64,000 nt of DNA from Frateuria aurantia DSM 6220 (GTDB taxonomy: Bacteria > Pseudomonadota > Gammaproteobacteria > Xanthomonadales > Rhodanobacteraceae). Shown in pieces: positions 41,057 to 50,733 of this stretch (the stretch's first letter is position 1; the number at the start of each line of letters is the position of its first letter). Location of the stretch: positions 2,015,110-2,079,109 of the forward strand of contig NC_017033.1 in the NCBI RefSeq assembly GCF_000242255.2, written 5' to 3'. The translations under genes and the position numbers were made by a program. The notes under the pieces are model-generated. The model did no database searches and was not told where the DNA came from. It saw only the letters and a list, made by a program, of their open reading frames with translations.

Positions 41057-41697
41057 GCCACCTCCATCCAGCCAGCTGCCGTGGAGACAATCAAAGCTGG
41101 CGACCGCCATCACTTCCGCACATGCCTGTCCAGCCGCGTGCGATCTTCCGCCGCGGCGTTCATCGCCCCATCCCCTGATCCGCCAATGCCCATCTTTGGG
41201 GGAGATCGACAACTGCGCTCATATCGGCCGACCATAATCATGGATGCATGATATTTCGGATTGACGGCAATATATTTCGAACCAGCAGTGATTATTTGAT
41301 CCGATGAAGCCAGCTGGCCGTATTCTCCCCATACCATGGCGCGTCATCCTGATGCAGAGCGTTGACTCACGGCACCGGCGCCCATCTTTGCACCAAGATA
41401 GATATCCATAACAAACAGTCACATGAACGACACTTGGAACTTCCGAAGGCTTGATTAATGCTGCTTTGCAACATGGCACTTGCGAGGCGCATACTCATCA
41501 AACAACGACATGAAATATGCAAGCACAACTGCATCCGATATACACCCAAGACATCAACAATAATGACCTCCCATAGCCGTAAATCATCCGGCCGAGGCGT
41601 CGGCATTCATGTCGCAATCAATATGCAGCGCTGCGATCGATTTTCTTTGTGCCGTGACCGTATCCCCTTCCACCGCTGATCATCACCGGGAGATCCT
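41057..41697. other. Gene-free, AT-richer stretch before the malic enzyme
   Basis: About 640 bases with no credible gene and noticeably lower GC than the neighbours, especially 41220-41640. A small dyad ATCATG-GATG-CATGAT sits near 41238. It should contain the malic enzyme promoter, but I could not place it with confidence. Confidence 0.5.
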
Positions 41698-43332
41698 GTG
41701 AAACACGTCAAACTGAAAGGTGCCGAGCTTCTCAACAACCCCAAGTACAACAAGGACACGGCGTTTTCGGCCGCCGAACGCGAAGCCTTCGGCCTGGAAG
41801 GTCTGGTACCCCCGGCCATTGATACACTGGAACGCCAGCTGGAACGGGTCGGACATCATCTGGATGCAAAGAGCAGCGATCTGGAGCAGTACATCTATCT
41901 GATGAGTCTGGCCGGTCGCAACGAGACCCTGTTCTACAAGACGCTGATGTCGGATCCGGCACGCTTCGTACCCATCGTCTACGATCCCACCGTGGCCTAT
42001 GCCTGTCTGGCCTTCGGTCACATCTTCCGGCACAGCAGCGGCATGTACCTGACCCGCGACATGAAGGAACGCTATCTGGAAGTGTTCCGCAACTGGCCGG
42101 TCAAGGATGTGCGCTTTATCTGCGTATCCACCGGCGGGCGGATCCTGGGGCTGGGCGATATCGGCGCCAACGGCATGGGGATTCCGATCGGCAAACTGCA
42201 GTTGTACACCGCCTGCGCGGCGGTGCCACCGGAGTCCCTGCTTCCCGTACTGCTCGATATCGGCACCACCAATGCCCCGCTGCGAGCTGACCCGCTGTAT
42301 CTGGGGCTGCGCCAGCCCCCGCCGGAAGATGACGAAGTCGACGCCATTGCCGATGCCTTCGTGGCCGCGGCCAACGAAGCCTTCCCCGGCGTATGCATCC
42401 ACTTCGAGGACTGGAAAGGTGTGGACGCCATGCGTCTGCTGGATCGCTATCGCGACAAGATCCTCTGCTACAACGATGACATCCAGGGCACGGCCAGCGT
42501 CGTGATCGCCGGTCTGACCACGGCCATGCAGATCAAGCGAGAGAAGCTCACCGACCAGCGATTCCTGTTCCTGGGCGCCGGCTCGGCCGGGCTGGGCATT
42601 TCCAATATGATCGTCTCGGCCCTGGTCCAGCAAGGGCTCAGCGAAGAGGAAGCACGCGAACGAATCTGGCTGATGGATTCCAAGGGTCTGATCGAAAGCG
42701 GTCGCCAGGACATCAACCGCTGGAAGCGACGTTTCGCCCATGAAGCCAAGGCCTCCACCAGCCTGCTGGAGGTGGTCAAGACCTTCAAGCCCAGCGTACT
42801 GATCGGGGTCAGTACCTGTGGCGGCCTGTTCACCGACGAGGTGATCAAGGAAATGGCGCGTATCAACCAGCAGCCCATCATCTTCCCGCTATCCAACCCC
42901 ACCGAACGCGCCGAATGCACGCCGGAAGCGGCCTATACCCATAGCGGCGGGCGTGCCCTGTATGCCGCCGGCGTGCAGTTCCCGGACGTCGAATTGCATG
43001 GCAAGCGCTTCCACCCCAGTCAGGCAAACAATTTCTACATCTTCCCGGCGGTCAGTCTGGCCGTCTATGCGACCCGGCCCCAGCGCATCACCGATGCCAT
43101 GTTCATCGCCGCCGCCGCCGCTACCGCTGACCAGGTGGACCAGGCCTCGCGTGACAAGGGCATGCTCTACCCGCTGCAGGCCAATATCCTGGAAACCGAA
43201 GTCACCACCGCCGTCCGCGTGGCCGAATTCATCTTCGAACAGGGCCAGGCCAGCGTCGAACGTCCGGTGGATATCCGTGCCTGGATCGAAGGCATGCTGT
43301 ACAGCCCGGAGTACCGGAACCTGCTGGATTGA
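41698..43332 (+). CDS. NAD-dependent malic enzyme
   Basis: 544 residues. Malic-enzyme signatures are the VSTGGRILGLGDIGANGM substrate loop, the FEDW metal-site segment, CYNDDIQGTASV, and a Rossmann FLGAGSAGLG. The long N-terminal domain (about 1-170, with the YDPTVAYAC segment) is typical of the larger, often NAD-linked class (MaeA type). It decarboxylates malate to pyruvate. The start is GTG, with GGGAG five bases upstream. The next gene is a carrier of a family that includes malate and malonate transporters. Confidence 0.93.
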   Translation: MKHVKLKGAELLNNPKYNKDTAFSAAEREAFGLEGLVPPAIDTLERQLERVGHHLDAKSSDLEQYIYLMSLAGRNETLFYKTLMSDPARFVPIVYDPTVAYACLAFGHIFRHSSGMYLTRDMKERYLEVFRNWPVKDVRFICVSTGGRILGLGDIGANGMGIPIGKLQLYTACAAVPPESLLPVLLDIGTTNAPLRADPLYLGLRQPPPEDDEVDAIADAFVAAANEAFPGVCIHFEDWKGVDAMRLLDRYRDKILCYNDDIQGTASVVIAGLTTAMQIKREKLTDQRFLFLGAGSAGLGISNMIVSALVQQGLSEEEARERIWLMDSKGLIESGRQDINRWKRRFAHEAKASTSLLEVVKTFKPSVLIGVSTCGGLFTDEVIKEMARINQQPIIFPLSNPTERAECTPEAAYTHSGGRALYAAGVQFPDVELHGKRFHPSQANNFYIFPAVSLAVYATRPQRITDAMFIAAAAATADQVDQASRDKGMLYPLQANILETEVTTAVRVAEFIFEQGQASVERPVDIRAWIEGMLYSPEYRNLLD

Positions 43333-43336
43333 AAAT

Positions 43337-43369
43337 CCGGGTGCGCCGGTGCCACACCGGCGCACCCGG
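43337..43369. terminator. Strong hairpin after the malic enzyme gene
   Basis: Perfect 15-base arms (43337-43351 and 43355-43369), starting five bases after the stop codon. A T run is present only on the opposite strand, so on the plus strand it may act as an mRNA-stabilising or weak terminating hairpin. Confidence 0.55.
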
Positions 43370-43455
43370 CATGCCACCTGGCTGCCTGCATAGGCAGCCC
43401 CCTTCCGGGCAGCTTCATCTCTCACCGTCACCGTCATCGTCTCGTGCCGCCGACC

Positions 43456-44409
43456 ATGGACATCATGAATCCTGCCCTCCTGATCACGGCCATCGCGCCC
43501 GTCCTGCTGCTGCTGGCCATGGGCTTCGCGGCCGGCAAGACCCGCCACTTCGATCCCGACCAGAACCGCGGGTTCAGCCAGTTCGCCCTGACCTACTCCC
43601 TGCCCGTCGCCCTGTTTCTGGGCATGGCCGGCTTCGATCGTCATCTGCTGCTGGCCCAGGGTCCCATCATTCTGGTGATGGTGATCGGTTACTCCGCCTT
43701 CTTTGCCGCTGGCTACGGAGTACTGCGCGCCCTGCGTCAAAGCATGATCCGGTCCACCCTACTGGCCTATGCCGTCAGCTCCACGGCTGCGCCGATCTAT
43801 GGTCTGACGGTGCTTGAACCCATTTATGGAGCGACCATCAGCAGTGGTGTGGTCGGCCTGGCTGCCGTCGTCACCAATCTGGTCCAGGTCTCGGTCGTCG
43901 TCTACATGCTGCAAGCCGCCAGCCAGGCTTCCGGTATCGCGGCCACCGGACTGGGCCGATCAGTGTGGAACACGGTTCGCAATCCGCTGGTCTGGGCCCC
44001 GGTGCTGGGTGCCTTGCTGTCGCTGGACGGACAGCCGCCGTCGCCGATGCTCACCGCCATCCTCCATCCCCTGGCAGTCTGTGCACCAGGCATCGCCATT
44101 TTTGCCTGCGGTCTGGCGCTGGCGGCCTATCCGCTGAAACTGGGTTCGCGCACCGCCATCCTGGGCTCGGTGGTCTGCATCGTGATCCAGCCCGCCGTCT
44201 TTTTCGCCGGACTGAAGCTGCTTGACCTGCACGGACCGATGGCACAGGCCACCCTGGTCGCCAGCGCCATGGCCACTTCGACCCCTTCGGCGCTGTTTGC
44301 CCAGCAGTACGGGGCGTGTCAGACCGAAACGGCGACCATCATGCTGCTCAGCACACTGGGCATGACGCTTTCCATTCCGCTGGCAGTGCTCGTCAGCCAC
44401 GCATTGTAG
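43456..44409 (+). CDS. AEC-family transporter
   Basis: About 317 residues with ten membrane helices in two five-helix halves, as in the auxin-efflux-carrier family (MdcF and malate permease relatives). The second half begins near NTVRNPLVWAPVLGALL, a conserved segment of the group. It likely moves an organic anion; malate is suggested by the malic enzyme 120 bases upstream (inference). The ATG at 43456 gives a normal N terminus; GTG 43444 and ATG 43465 are alternatives. Confidence 0.82.
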   Translation: MDIMNPALLITAIAPVLLLLAMGFAAGKTRHFDPDQNRGFSQFALTYSLPVALFLGMAGFDRHLLLAQGPIILVMVIGYSAFFAAGYGVLRALRQSMIRSTLLAYAVSSTAAPIYGLTVLEPIYGATISSGVVGLAAVVTNLVQVSVVVYMLQAASQASGIAATGLGRSVWNTVRNPLVWAPVLGALLSLDGQPPSPMLTAILHPLAVCAPGIAIFACGLALAAYPLKLGSRTAILGSVVCIVIQPAVFFAGLKLLDLHGPMAQATLVASAMATSTPSALFAQQYGACQTETATIMLLSTLGMTLSIPLAVLVSHAL

Positions 44410-44705
44410 TACGCCACCTCGCCGGCAGTGCCATCTCGGCCGGGGTACCAATCCCGGGCGGTGCCCGCGCCAGAACGGACGGAAACCTGAACCGGATCGA
44501 CGCGTGACAGCGACGCCCATTGTGTCGTCCCCGGATCGAGCCCATATACTGTCCAAGACATTACCCGGACAATCGAGGCAATGGTACGGATATCAATATC
44601 CACGATGGAGTATGGGACCGCGAGGCGCGGTCCTCGCCTGTGGTTGATGATTTCCATGCCAGGCTGCCGTCGGCCAGCCGGGAACACCCAGAGGAAGATC
44701 TTGCA

Positions 44706-45572
44706 ATGAAAAAAATCCTGTTTGCTCTGGCGCTGAGCGCCTCCCTGACCGGCGTGGCCATGGCCGAAGCCGATGTCAGTCCCGCGATGGTGAAGCAGGC
44801 GCTCGCCTCCGGTGACTATCATCAGGCCGAGCAGGAACTGAACCAGGTCGTCGCCCAGCATCCCGACAGTGCCAAGGCGCATTATGTGCTGGCCCAGGTG
44901 CTGGCCAAGGAAGGCAATCTCCAGGGGGCCCGCCAGCAGCTGGCGCAGGCTGCCCAGATCGATCCGGCCATCCACTTCACCAGCCAGGAGCGTTACAACG
45001 CCTTCCGGACCGAACTGGGACAAGCCATGGGTGAACTCAGCGGCCATCGTGCCGCCAGCGTCACCAGCTACAGCCAGCCGGCAACCGCCACCGCGCGTCC
45101 TGCCGGGGAGGGCCATGGTTTCGGCCTGATCATCGGACTGGTGATCCTGCTGGCCGTGATCGCCCTGATCTGGCGCGCCTTCAACCGGTCCAGCCAGAAC
45201 CGGGCCACCATTCCGCCCCAGAATTTCAACAACGGCGGTTTCGGCAACAACAACTACGGTTACGGCCAGCCGCCGCAGCCGCCTCCGTACGGTCCCCAGA
45301 GCGGTGCCGGCGGTGGTCGCTCGGTGATGGGTCAGGTGGCCAGCACCGCGGCCGGCGTCGCCGGCGGCATGCTGGCGGCCGATGCCATCGAGGGCATGCT
45401 GCACCATGGCGGCGAAGCCAATGCCGCCACGCCACCGGCCTTCGGCGGCAACGGCAATTTCGACAATGATCCCTTGCGCAATATCGGCAATTCCAATGTC
45501 GACATGGGCAATGACGACAGCAGCTGGGGTGGCGGCGACTCGTCCTTCGACGACGACAACAACAGCTGGTGA
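44706..45572 (+). CDS. Exported TPR protein with central membrane helix and Gly/Asn-rich tail
   Basis: 288 residues. A signal peptide (about 1-20, cleavage near Ala-Met-Ala) is followed by about two TPR repeats (25-95), a linker, a membrane helix (about 140-160), a Gly/Asn/Pro/Tyr-rich segment (180-210), a small hydrophobic Ala/Gly stretch, and an Asp/Asn/Ser-rich acidic tail. AGAGGA lies ten bases before the ATG. The TPR part may bind a partner outside the membrane. Related proteins occur widely in proteobacteria without an assigned role. Confidence 0.75.
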   Translation: MKKILFALALSASLTGVAMAEADVSPAMVKQALASGDYHQAEQELNQVVAQHPDSAKAHYVLAQVLAKEGNLQGARQQLAQAAQIDPAIHFTSQERYNAFRTELGQAMGELSGHRAASVTSYSQPATATARPAGEGHGFGLIIGLVILLAVIALIWRAFNRSSQNRATIPPQNFNNGGFGNNNYGYGQPPQPPPYGPQSGAGGGRSVMGQVASTAAGVAGGMLAADAIEGMLHHGGEANAATPPAFGGNGNFDNDPLRNIGNSNVDMGNDDSSWGGGDSSFDDDNNSW

Positions 45573-45603
45573 AATCGGGCCACTGACTCGAACCCGCCTC
45601 TGG

Positions 45604-45632
45604 AAAGCCCGGGATTCGTCCCGGGCTTTTTT
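45604..45632 (+). terminator. Intrinsic terminator after the TPR gene
   Basis: Eight-base arms GCCCGGGA/TCCCGGGC around a TTCG loop, with AAA before and six T residues after, 30 bases past the stop. Confidence 0.92.
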
Positions 45633-46015
45633 GTGCTGATGCCATCGCACCGGCATGCGGGCCTCAGCCGCAGATCACATCACGGCAGGCCCCGCAGCCC
45701 CGGTCACAGGCCTGCTCTGGCCATGATCGACACATAATCCCCCGCCCTGACTCACCCCGCCGCCTCCGGCCGATTGCCGGAGCTCCAGCCGGGCTGCAGC
45801 CCGTATCTGACCGGGTCCCTGCGACCGCCCGTCCCAGAGACAGTTTCGGGGCTCAACGTACTCTTTCGCCACCCGACCAGCACCAGGCGCTGCCTGCAGC
45901 CCTCTGATCCGGATGCCAGACTCATTTTCTTGCATGTGGTCATTGACGTCGCATGGGTTTACCCTGCCCGCCAACTTCACTCAGGCATCGCGGCCTCGGC
46001 CCCGATCGGCACCGC
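45633..46015. other. Gene-free stretch before the helicase-nuclease gene
   Basis: About 380 bases between the terminator and the helicase-PLD start. Short frames on both strands lack ribosome-binding sites and similarity. It should hold the promoter of the gene at 46016; no confident -10/-35 pair is visible. Confidence 0.5.
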
Positions 46016-49000
46016 ATGATGAACGAACACTCCCTGAAGCTGGCCGGCTATTGGCGGAACTCCCTGGCCGATGCCGACAATGACCGCGGTGCCCTGTCCA
46101 GACCTCAGGCGGAAAAGCTGGCCAGATTGCCAGCCGAAGCCATCCGCCAGGGTCAGCTCGAAGCCGATATGGTCCGGCGGCTGTTCGAACGGGAGCCTGA
46201 CAGCCTGTCCTCGGTGAACCTCAGTCTGCGCCCCTGGATCTATCCGGCGAGATCGGAGCACGGTCAGACCCGCACCGGACGCCCGGCCATCATCACGCCG
46301 GTGGTCTGCCGCGTCACCGCCAGCCGTGACGGACGACTCTACCCGTCGGCACGAGCGATGGTACCGAGAGATCTGCTGGAGCCGTTGGAACATGACAGCT
46401 TCAGCATCGGCCGGCAGGAAGCCATGGATCACTTCCTGTCCAACCATGCGACGCCGGCCTTTGCCGCTCCCGCGGCCGGGAGCACGGTAGATCCCGAGCA
46501 ACACCGGCAGCAATGGAGCGACTATCTGGATTTCTGCCAGCAAATGCTGCGCACCGTCAGCCAGAACTGGCCGCCGGAAGATGACGGCTACGATCTGGCC
46601 GACTACGGCTATATCTTCAAGCAAGATCAGGCGGAAGGTTTCAACCGCCATATCATCAATCTCTACGATCACTTGCGCGCCGGCCCTCGTGAAGCCCCGT
46701 TGTTTGATCGCTATGCCCAGCAGGCCCAGACACCGGATGAGCCTTGCCTTGCGCCCAACAGCCAGTTTGCCAACCGGCTGGCCCACGCCAGCGACCGCTT
46801 CGCGCTGGCACCGGCCCAGAGGGACGCGCTGAGCCATCTGCTGGTGGCCGGTCATGGCGACATCCTGGCCGTCAATGGTCCGCCGGGCACCGGCAAGACC
46901 ACCCTGCTGCTGTCCGCAGTTGCCACCCTGTGGGCCAAGGCCGCCCTGCAAGGTGACGAGCCTCCTGTAATCGTGGCCAGTTCCACCAACAACCAGGCCG
47001 TGACCAACATCATCACCGCCTTCGGCAAGGATTTCGCCCGCGGCGACGGCCCGCTGGCCGGGCGCTGGCTGCCGGAGGTCCACAGTTTCGGCGCCTATTT
47101 CCCGAAGACGTCGGCCGAGGCCGAAATGACCCGCAGCTACCAGACGCGGAGTTTCTTCAGTCGCCTTGAATCGCAGGAATATCTTGATACGGCCCTGCCC
47201 GCCTACATGGCCAAGGCGCGCGCAACATGGGCCGATGCGCCCCCGCGGGAACTCGCCACCGTCCTGCAGCGCCTGCAAGAAGCCATCGGTGCACGCCAGC
47301 AACACCTGGCGGCCATCGAACAGGCCTGGGTCCAGCTGGGCTATGTCCGTCATGCCATCGAATCCCAGCTTGGGCCTGATCCGCAGGCCGGCATCGACCG
47401 TCTGGAGACCGTGCTCGACCTGCGAGCCGGCGACCTCGCCGCCGCCCGCTCACGCCAGCAGACGTTCCGGCATCATCTGGCCCACGAACCCCTGCTTTAT
47501 CGCCTGCTGAGCTGGCTGCCCCCGGTGGCCGACAAGCGGCTGCGACTGGCCAGACTCCAGTTCGATGTCGACCAGCCGGGACTGCAGGCTGCCGACAGCC
47601 TTGAAGCCATGGAAGCCGCCCTGGCCGGCGCCGTGACCAAAGCGGAAGCAGCCCATCACTCGGCTCTGACCCGGCTGGAACAGGCCAGACAATGGCTGCT
47701 GCAGCGGCAGGAGCGATTGACCCGCTGGGGCCAGGCCATCGCGGTGCTTCCACAGTCGACAGATCACCGGCCCGAGGAGGTCAGCCTGGATGACTGCGAC
47801 CACTGGGCCGATACCACGCTGCGTTTCGAGATCTTCCTGCTGACCAGCCACTACTGGGAAGGTCGCTGGCTGCAGGAAGTCAGCGAAAACCTCACCGACA
47901 TCGTCAACAGCCGCAGCAAGAACGGCCGCAAGACCCTGGAAAAGAACTGGCGCCGCTGGATGAAACTGGCTCCCTGCGTGGTCGCGACCTTGTTCAGGCT
48001 GCCTGGCGAACTGGGCTGCAAACGCCACAACGGCCATGGCTTTGTGGATGATTATGCCCTGGACTTCGCTGACCTGCTGATTGTGGATGAGGCCGGCCAA
48101 GTGCTCCCCGAAGTCGCCGGCGCCTCTTTCGCGCTGGCCAGACAGGCCCTGGTGATCGGTGATACCCAGCAGATCGAACCCATCTGGTCGATCCCCCCTG
48201 CGATCGACATCGGCAATCTGGTCGCCGCCGGCCTGCGGCCGACCTCCGGCGATCCTGAAGTCTGGTATGAGCGCTTCGGGCAGAGCGGACGCAGCGCGGC
48301 CAGCGGCAGCGTGATGGCCATCGCCCAGTCGGTCAGTCGCTACCGTTACGACCCGGAGCTGGCCCGCGGCATGTATCTGTATGAGCACCGGCGCTGCTAC
48401 GACGACATCATCGATTATTGCAATGCGCTCTGCTACAAGGGCCGTCTGCTGCCAAGGCGTGGCCCTGCGCCCGACGAGGGTCTGCCGCCGCTGGCCTACG
48501 TCCATGTCGATGGCTGCTGCGAAACCGGTACGCACGGCAGCCGCCGGAACCGCTTGGAGGCCCAGGCCATCGCCGCCTGGCTGCAGGCGAATGCCGCGCA
48601 GCTGCTGGCCCGCTACAAGCTTCCGCTGCATGAAATCGTCGGCGTCATCACGCCCTTCGGTGCACAGACACAGGCCATCGAGCAAGCCTTCACCGCGACG
48701 GGAATCTCCGCCGGCAAGGCACCCGGCCAGCTCACGGTCGGTACCGTCCATGCCTTCCAGGGCGGCGAACGACCTGTAATCATCTTTTCAGCCGTCTATT
48801 CCAAGCATGCCGACGGCGGCTTCATTGATCGCAACAACAGCATGCTGAACGTCGCCGTATCCCGCGCCAAGGACAGTTTTATTGTGTTTGGCGATATGGA
48901 TCTGTTCAGCGCGATGCCGGCGTCCACGCCACGCGGCATGCTGATGGAACACCTGGCCGCCGTACCCGGCAGCGAGCTGGATTTCGAGGTGCCGGCCCGG

Positions 49001-49525
49001 CAGGATCTGCAGACCACCCGTACCGGCCTCAGCCATCTGCACGAGGCAGCTGAGCACGACGACTTCCTGCGGAGGGTCCTGCAGGAAGCCCGTCGCGAAA
49101 TCCAGATCGTCACACCATGGATGCGACTGCAATGGATCCGTCATGACCATGGCCTGGAATACATGGCCGATGCCGTGGCACGCGGCGTACAGCTGCAGAT
49201 CTATACCGACCGCTATCTCAACCGGGGAGTCAGCCGGAATCACCCCGAAGGTGATCCGGCGGCTGTCGAAGCCTTTCACCAGGCCATCGAGGCGCTGGAG
49301 GCCTGCCAGATCGAGGTCTGCCAGGTGGGCAAGGTCCACAGCAAGCTGCTGATGGCCGATGACGACCTGCTGTGCGTGGGTTCGTTCAACTGGCTCAGCG
49401 CGCAACGTGCAGGTGATCATGTCCGCCACGAGACCTCGATGGTCTATCGCGGCCCCGACGTGGGGCCCGAGCTGACCGTCAATCGCCACAGCCTGCAGCA
49501 GCGTCTGGTGCAGGTGTCGGCCTGA
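46016..49525 (+). CDS. SF1 helicase with C-terminal phospholipase-D nuclease (type II Mokosh-like)
   Basis: 1169 residues. The SF1/UPF1-type helicase motifs appear in order: Walker A NGPPGTGKTT (about 287), a Gln/Asn-rich insertion and long coiled segment (about 420-600), Walker B VDEAGQ (about 690), GDTQQIEP (about 715), GTVHAFQGGE (about 907) and the Arg-finger motif VAVSRAKD (about 947). Residues 1020-1150 form a PLD domain with a single HxKxxxxD motif (HSKLLMAD, about 1107) followed by GSFNWLS, as in nucleases that dimerise to complete the site. The same order in one polypeptide is described for the type II Mokosh anti-phage system. Starts at 46016 and 46019 are both ATG. No terminator separates it from the next genes. 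Confidence 0.88.
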   Translation: MMNEHSLKLAGYWRNSLADADNDRGALSRPQAEKLARLPAEAIRQGQLEADMVRRLFEREPDSLSSVNLSLRPWIYPARSEHGQTRTGRPAIITPVVCRVTASRDGRLYPSARAMVPRDLLEPLEHDSFSIGRQEAMDHFLSNHATPAFAAPAAGSTVDPEQHRQQWSDYLDFCQQMLRTVSQNWPPEDDGYDLADYGYIFKQDQAEGFNRHIINLYDHLRAGPREAPLFDRYAQQAQTPDEPCLAPNSQFANRLAHASDRFALAPAQRDALSHLLVAGHGDILAVNGPPGTGKTTLLLSAVATLWAKAALQGDEPPVIVASSTNNQAVTNIITAFGKDFARGDGPLAGRWLPEVHSFGAYFPKTSAEAEMTRSYQTRSFFSRLESQEYLDTALPAYMAKARATWADAPPRELATVLQRLQEAIGARQQHLAAIEQAWVQLGYVRHAIESQLGPDPQAGIDRLETVLDLRAGDLAAARSRQQTFRHHLAHEPLLYRLLSWLPPVADKRLRLARLQFDVDQPGLQAADSLEAMEAALAGAVTKAEAAHHSALTRLEQARQWLLQRQERLTRWGQAIAVLPQSTDHRPEEVSLDDCDHWADTTLRFEIFLLTSHYWEGRWLQEVSENLTDIVNSRSKNGRKTLEKNWRRWMKLAPCVVATLFRLPGELGCKRHNGHGFVDDYALDFADLLIVDEAGQVLPEVAGASFALARQALVIGDTQQIEPIWSIPPAIDIGNLVAAGLRPTSGDPEVWYERFGQSGRSAASGSVMAIAQSVSRYRYDPELARGMYLYEHRRCYDDIIDYCNALCYKGRLLPRRGPAPDEGLPPLAYVHVDGCCETGTHGSRRNRLEAQAIAAWLQANAAQLLARYKLPLHEIVGVITPFGAQTQAIEQAFTATGISAGKAPGQLTVGTVHAFQGGERPVIIFSAVYSKHADGGFIDRNNSMLNVAVSRAKDSFIVFGDMDLFSAMPASTPRGMLMEHLAAVPGSELDFEVPARQDLQTTRTGLSHLHEAAEHDDFLRRVLQEARREIQIVTPWMRLQWIRHDHGLEYMADAVARGVQLQIYTDRYLNRGVSRNHPEGDPAAVEAFHQAIEALEACQIEVCQVGKVHSKLLMADDDLLCVGSFNWLSAQRAGDHVRHETSMVYRGPDVGPELTVNRHSLQQRLVQVSA

Positions 49526-49676
49526 TCATGCCTCCAATGCCGGTCATATCGCCCGGCAATCGGCAGATACTCCGACAGCAGACGGGGCATCGCTAGCAAA
49601 CGAGCTGCGGCCCCAAGGCCTCTGGGCGGCCATCATCCTGTGCGTCGCACTGGTAGCCGCTGGTTTATCCACTGGG

Positions 49677-50054
49677 TTGATGTTCGGTCCGCCTGGCCGT
49701 CCACTGCTGATGACAATGGCGGTCCTGGCGGCCATCATCGGCCTCTTGCTGATCTGCCGTCGGCTGATTGCAAAAGGCCTGGGCTGTTTCGACCAAGGCA
49801 TCATCTACATGGTCGGCAAGATCAAAGGCATCTTCCATCTGATCGGCAAGAGCAAATTCATCACCTCCGTGATCATCAAGTTCATGGGCCGACGAACCGC
49901 CACAGACGACTCTGCGATGGCTAGTGCTGCTGAACTGGACAAGACGAACACATTCGTCAACACCGCCCTGCTGATCGGACGCTGTGCCAATTACCTCCGC
50001 ATGCTCTTCATTTCCGGAATCCTGATTTATGCCTTTTACCTCTTTTTCAAGTGA
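49677..50054 (+). CDS. Small membrane protein, start uncertain (possibly frameshifted)
   Basis: Reading from TTG 49677 or ATG 49680 gives 124-125 residues with a membrane helix at about 12-28, a cytoplasmic middle containing Lys-rich helices, and a second helix at the C terminus (about 106-122). The same frame stays open upstream through the helicase gene, and from about 49620 it encodes another good helix (GLWAAIILCVALVAAGLS), but no ATG, GTG or TTG precedes it. An ATG at 49528, just after the helicase stop, is in the neighbouring frame, which closes at 49594. So either the first helix is non-coding, or the start is a rare codon, or there is a frameshift. The end overlaps the next gene by 26 bases. 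No family is recognised. Confidence 0.55.
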   Translation: MMFGPPGRPLLMTMAVLAAIIGLLLICRRLIAKGLGCFDQGIIYMVGKIKGIFHLIGKSKFITSVIIKFMGRRTATDDSAMASAAELDKTNTFVNTALLIGRCANYLRMLFISGILIYAFYLFFK

Positions 50055-50733
50055 TGCAGCCATTCGACCAGTCTGGATCCGACTGGCAATCCTGATCGGG
50101 CTCGGTCTGGCCGGCGAACCAGGCCTCGTTCTGGCAGACACCCCGGCCAGCTGCCCCGCGAGCTTCGCACCGACGGCATCCCGCGACAGCAAACAGGCAC
50201 TGGCCGCACAACTGGCCAAAGCTCCCCCTTGCCAATTGATCCAGGGCGTTCCCAAGACATCGCTGGCCTCGCTGTGGCAGATGCTGACCAATGGCGAAAG
50301 CACTGGCGGCAAGCGCTTTGACACTCCACCGCCTGCCGGTACGCCGGATGGCAGCTACTACGCCCCCCAAGGCACGACCATCCGCTTCGACTTCAGCAGC
50401 CTCCAGGCGCAAGGGTTGCAGCGCTTCGTGCTGGCCGATGGCGGACGAGTGCTGATGAACATCAGCCCGGTACCATCCGTGCAACAGATCGCAGGCCTGC
50501 GACCAGGACATGCCTATCACTGGAAACTTGGCGGAAGACACAGCAGCTGGCATGGCGACTTCCAGTTGATGGACCCGGAAGATGCCCGGGAGGTAACGCA
50601 ACGCCTCCAGCGGATTACCGCCAGCTCGCAGCCGGAAAGTGTCAAGCAGTTCTATCGTGCCGCCGTTTTTGACGATGAAGGGCTTTATGCCAATCGCGAC
50701 CAGATTCTGACCCAGCTGAGGAACGGTCAATGA
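50029..50733 (+). CDS. Exported protein of unknown family
   Basis: 234 residues. A signal peptide (hydrophobic about 17-35, cleavage near Val-Leu-Ala) is followed by a Cys/Pro-rich segment, a central beta-rich domain (about 105-185, with YYAPQGTTIRFDF and LRPGHAYHWKL, a pattern reminiscent of Ig/FnIII-like strands), and a helical C-terminal part. It should be periplasmic. It overlaps the upstream membrane-protein gene by 26 bases and the downstream M48 protease gene by four (ATGA), so the three genes are one tightly coupled unit. I recognise no family. Confidence 0.75.
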   Translation: MPFTSFSSDAAIRPVWIRLAILIGLGLAGEPGLVLADTPASCPASFAPTASRDSKQALAAQLAKAPPCQLIQGVPKTSLASLWQMLTNGESTGGKRFDTPPPAGTPDGSYYAPQGTTIRFDFSSLQAQGLQRFVLADGGRVLMNISPVPSVQQIAGLRPGHAYHWKLGGRHSSWHGDFQLMDPEDAREVTQRLQRITASSQPESVKQFYRAAVFDDEGLYANRDQILTQLRNGQ

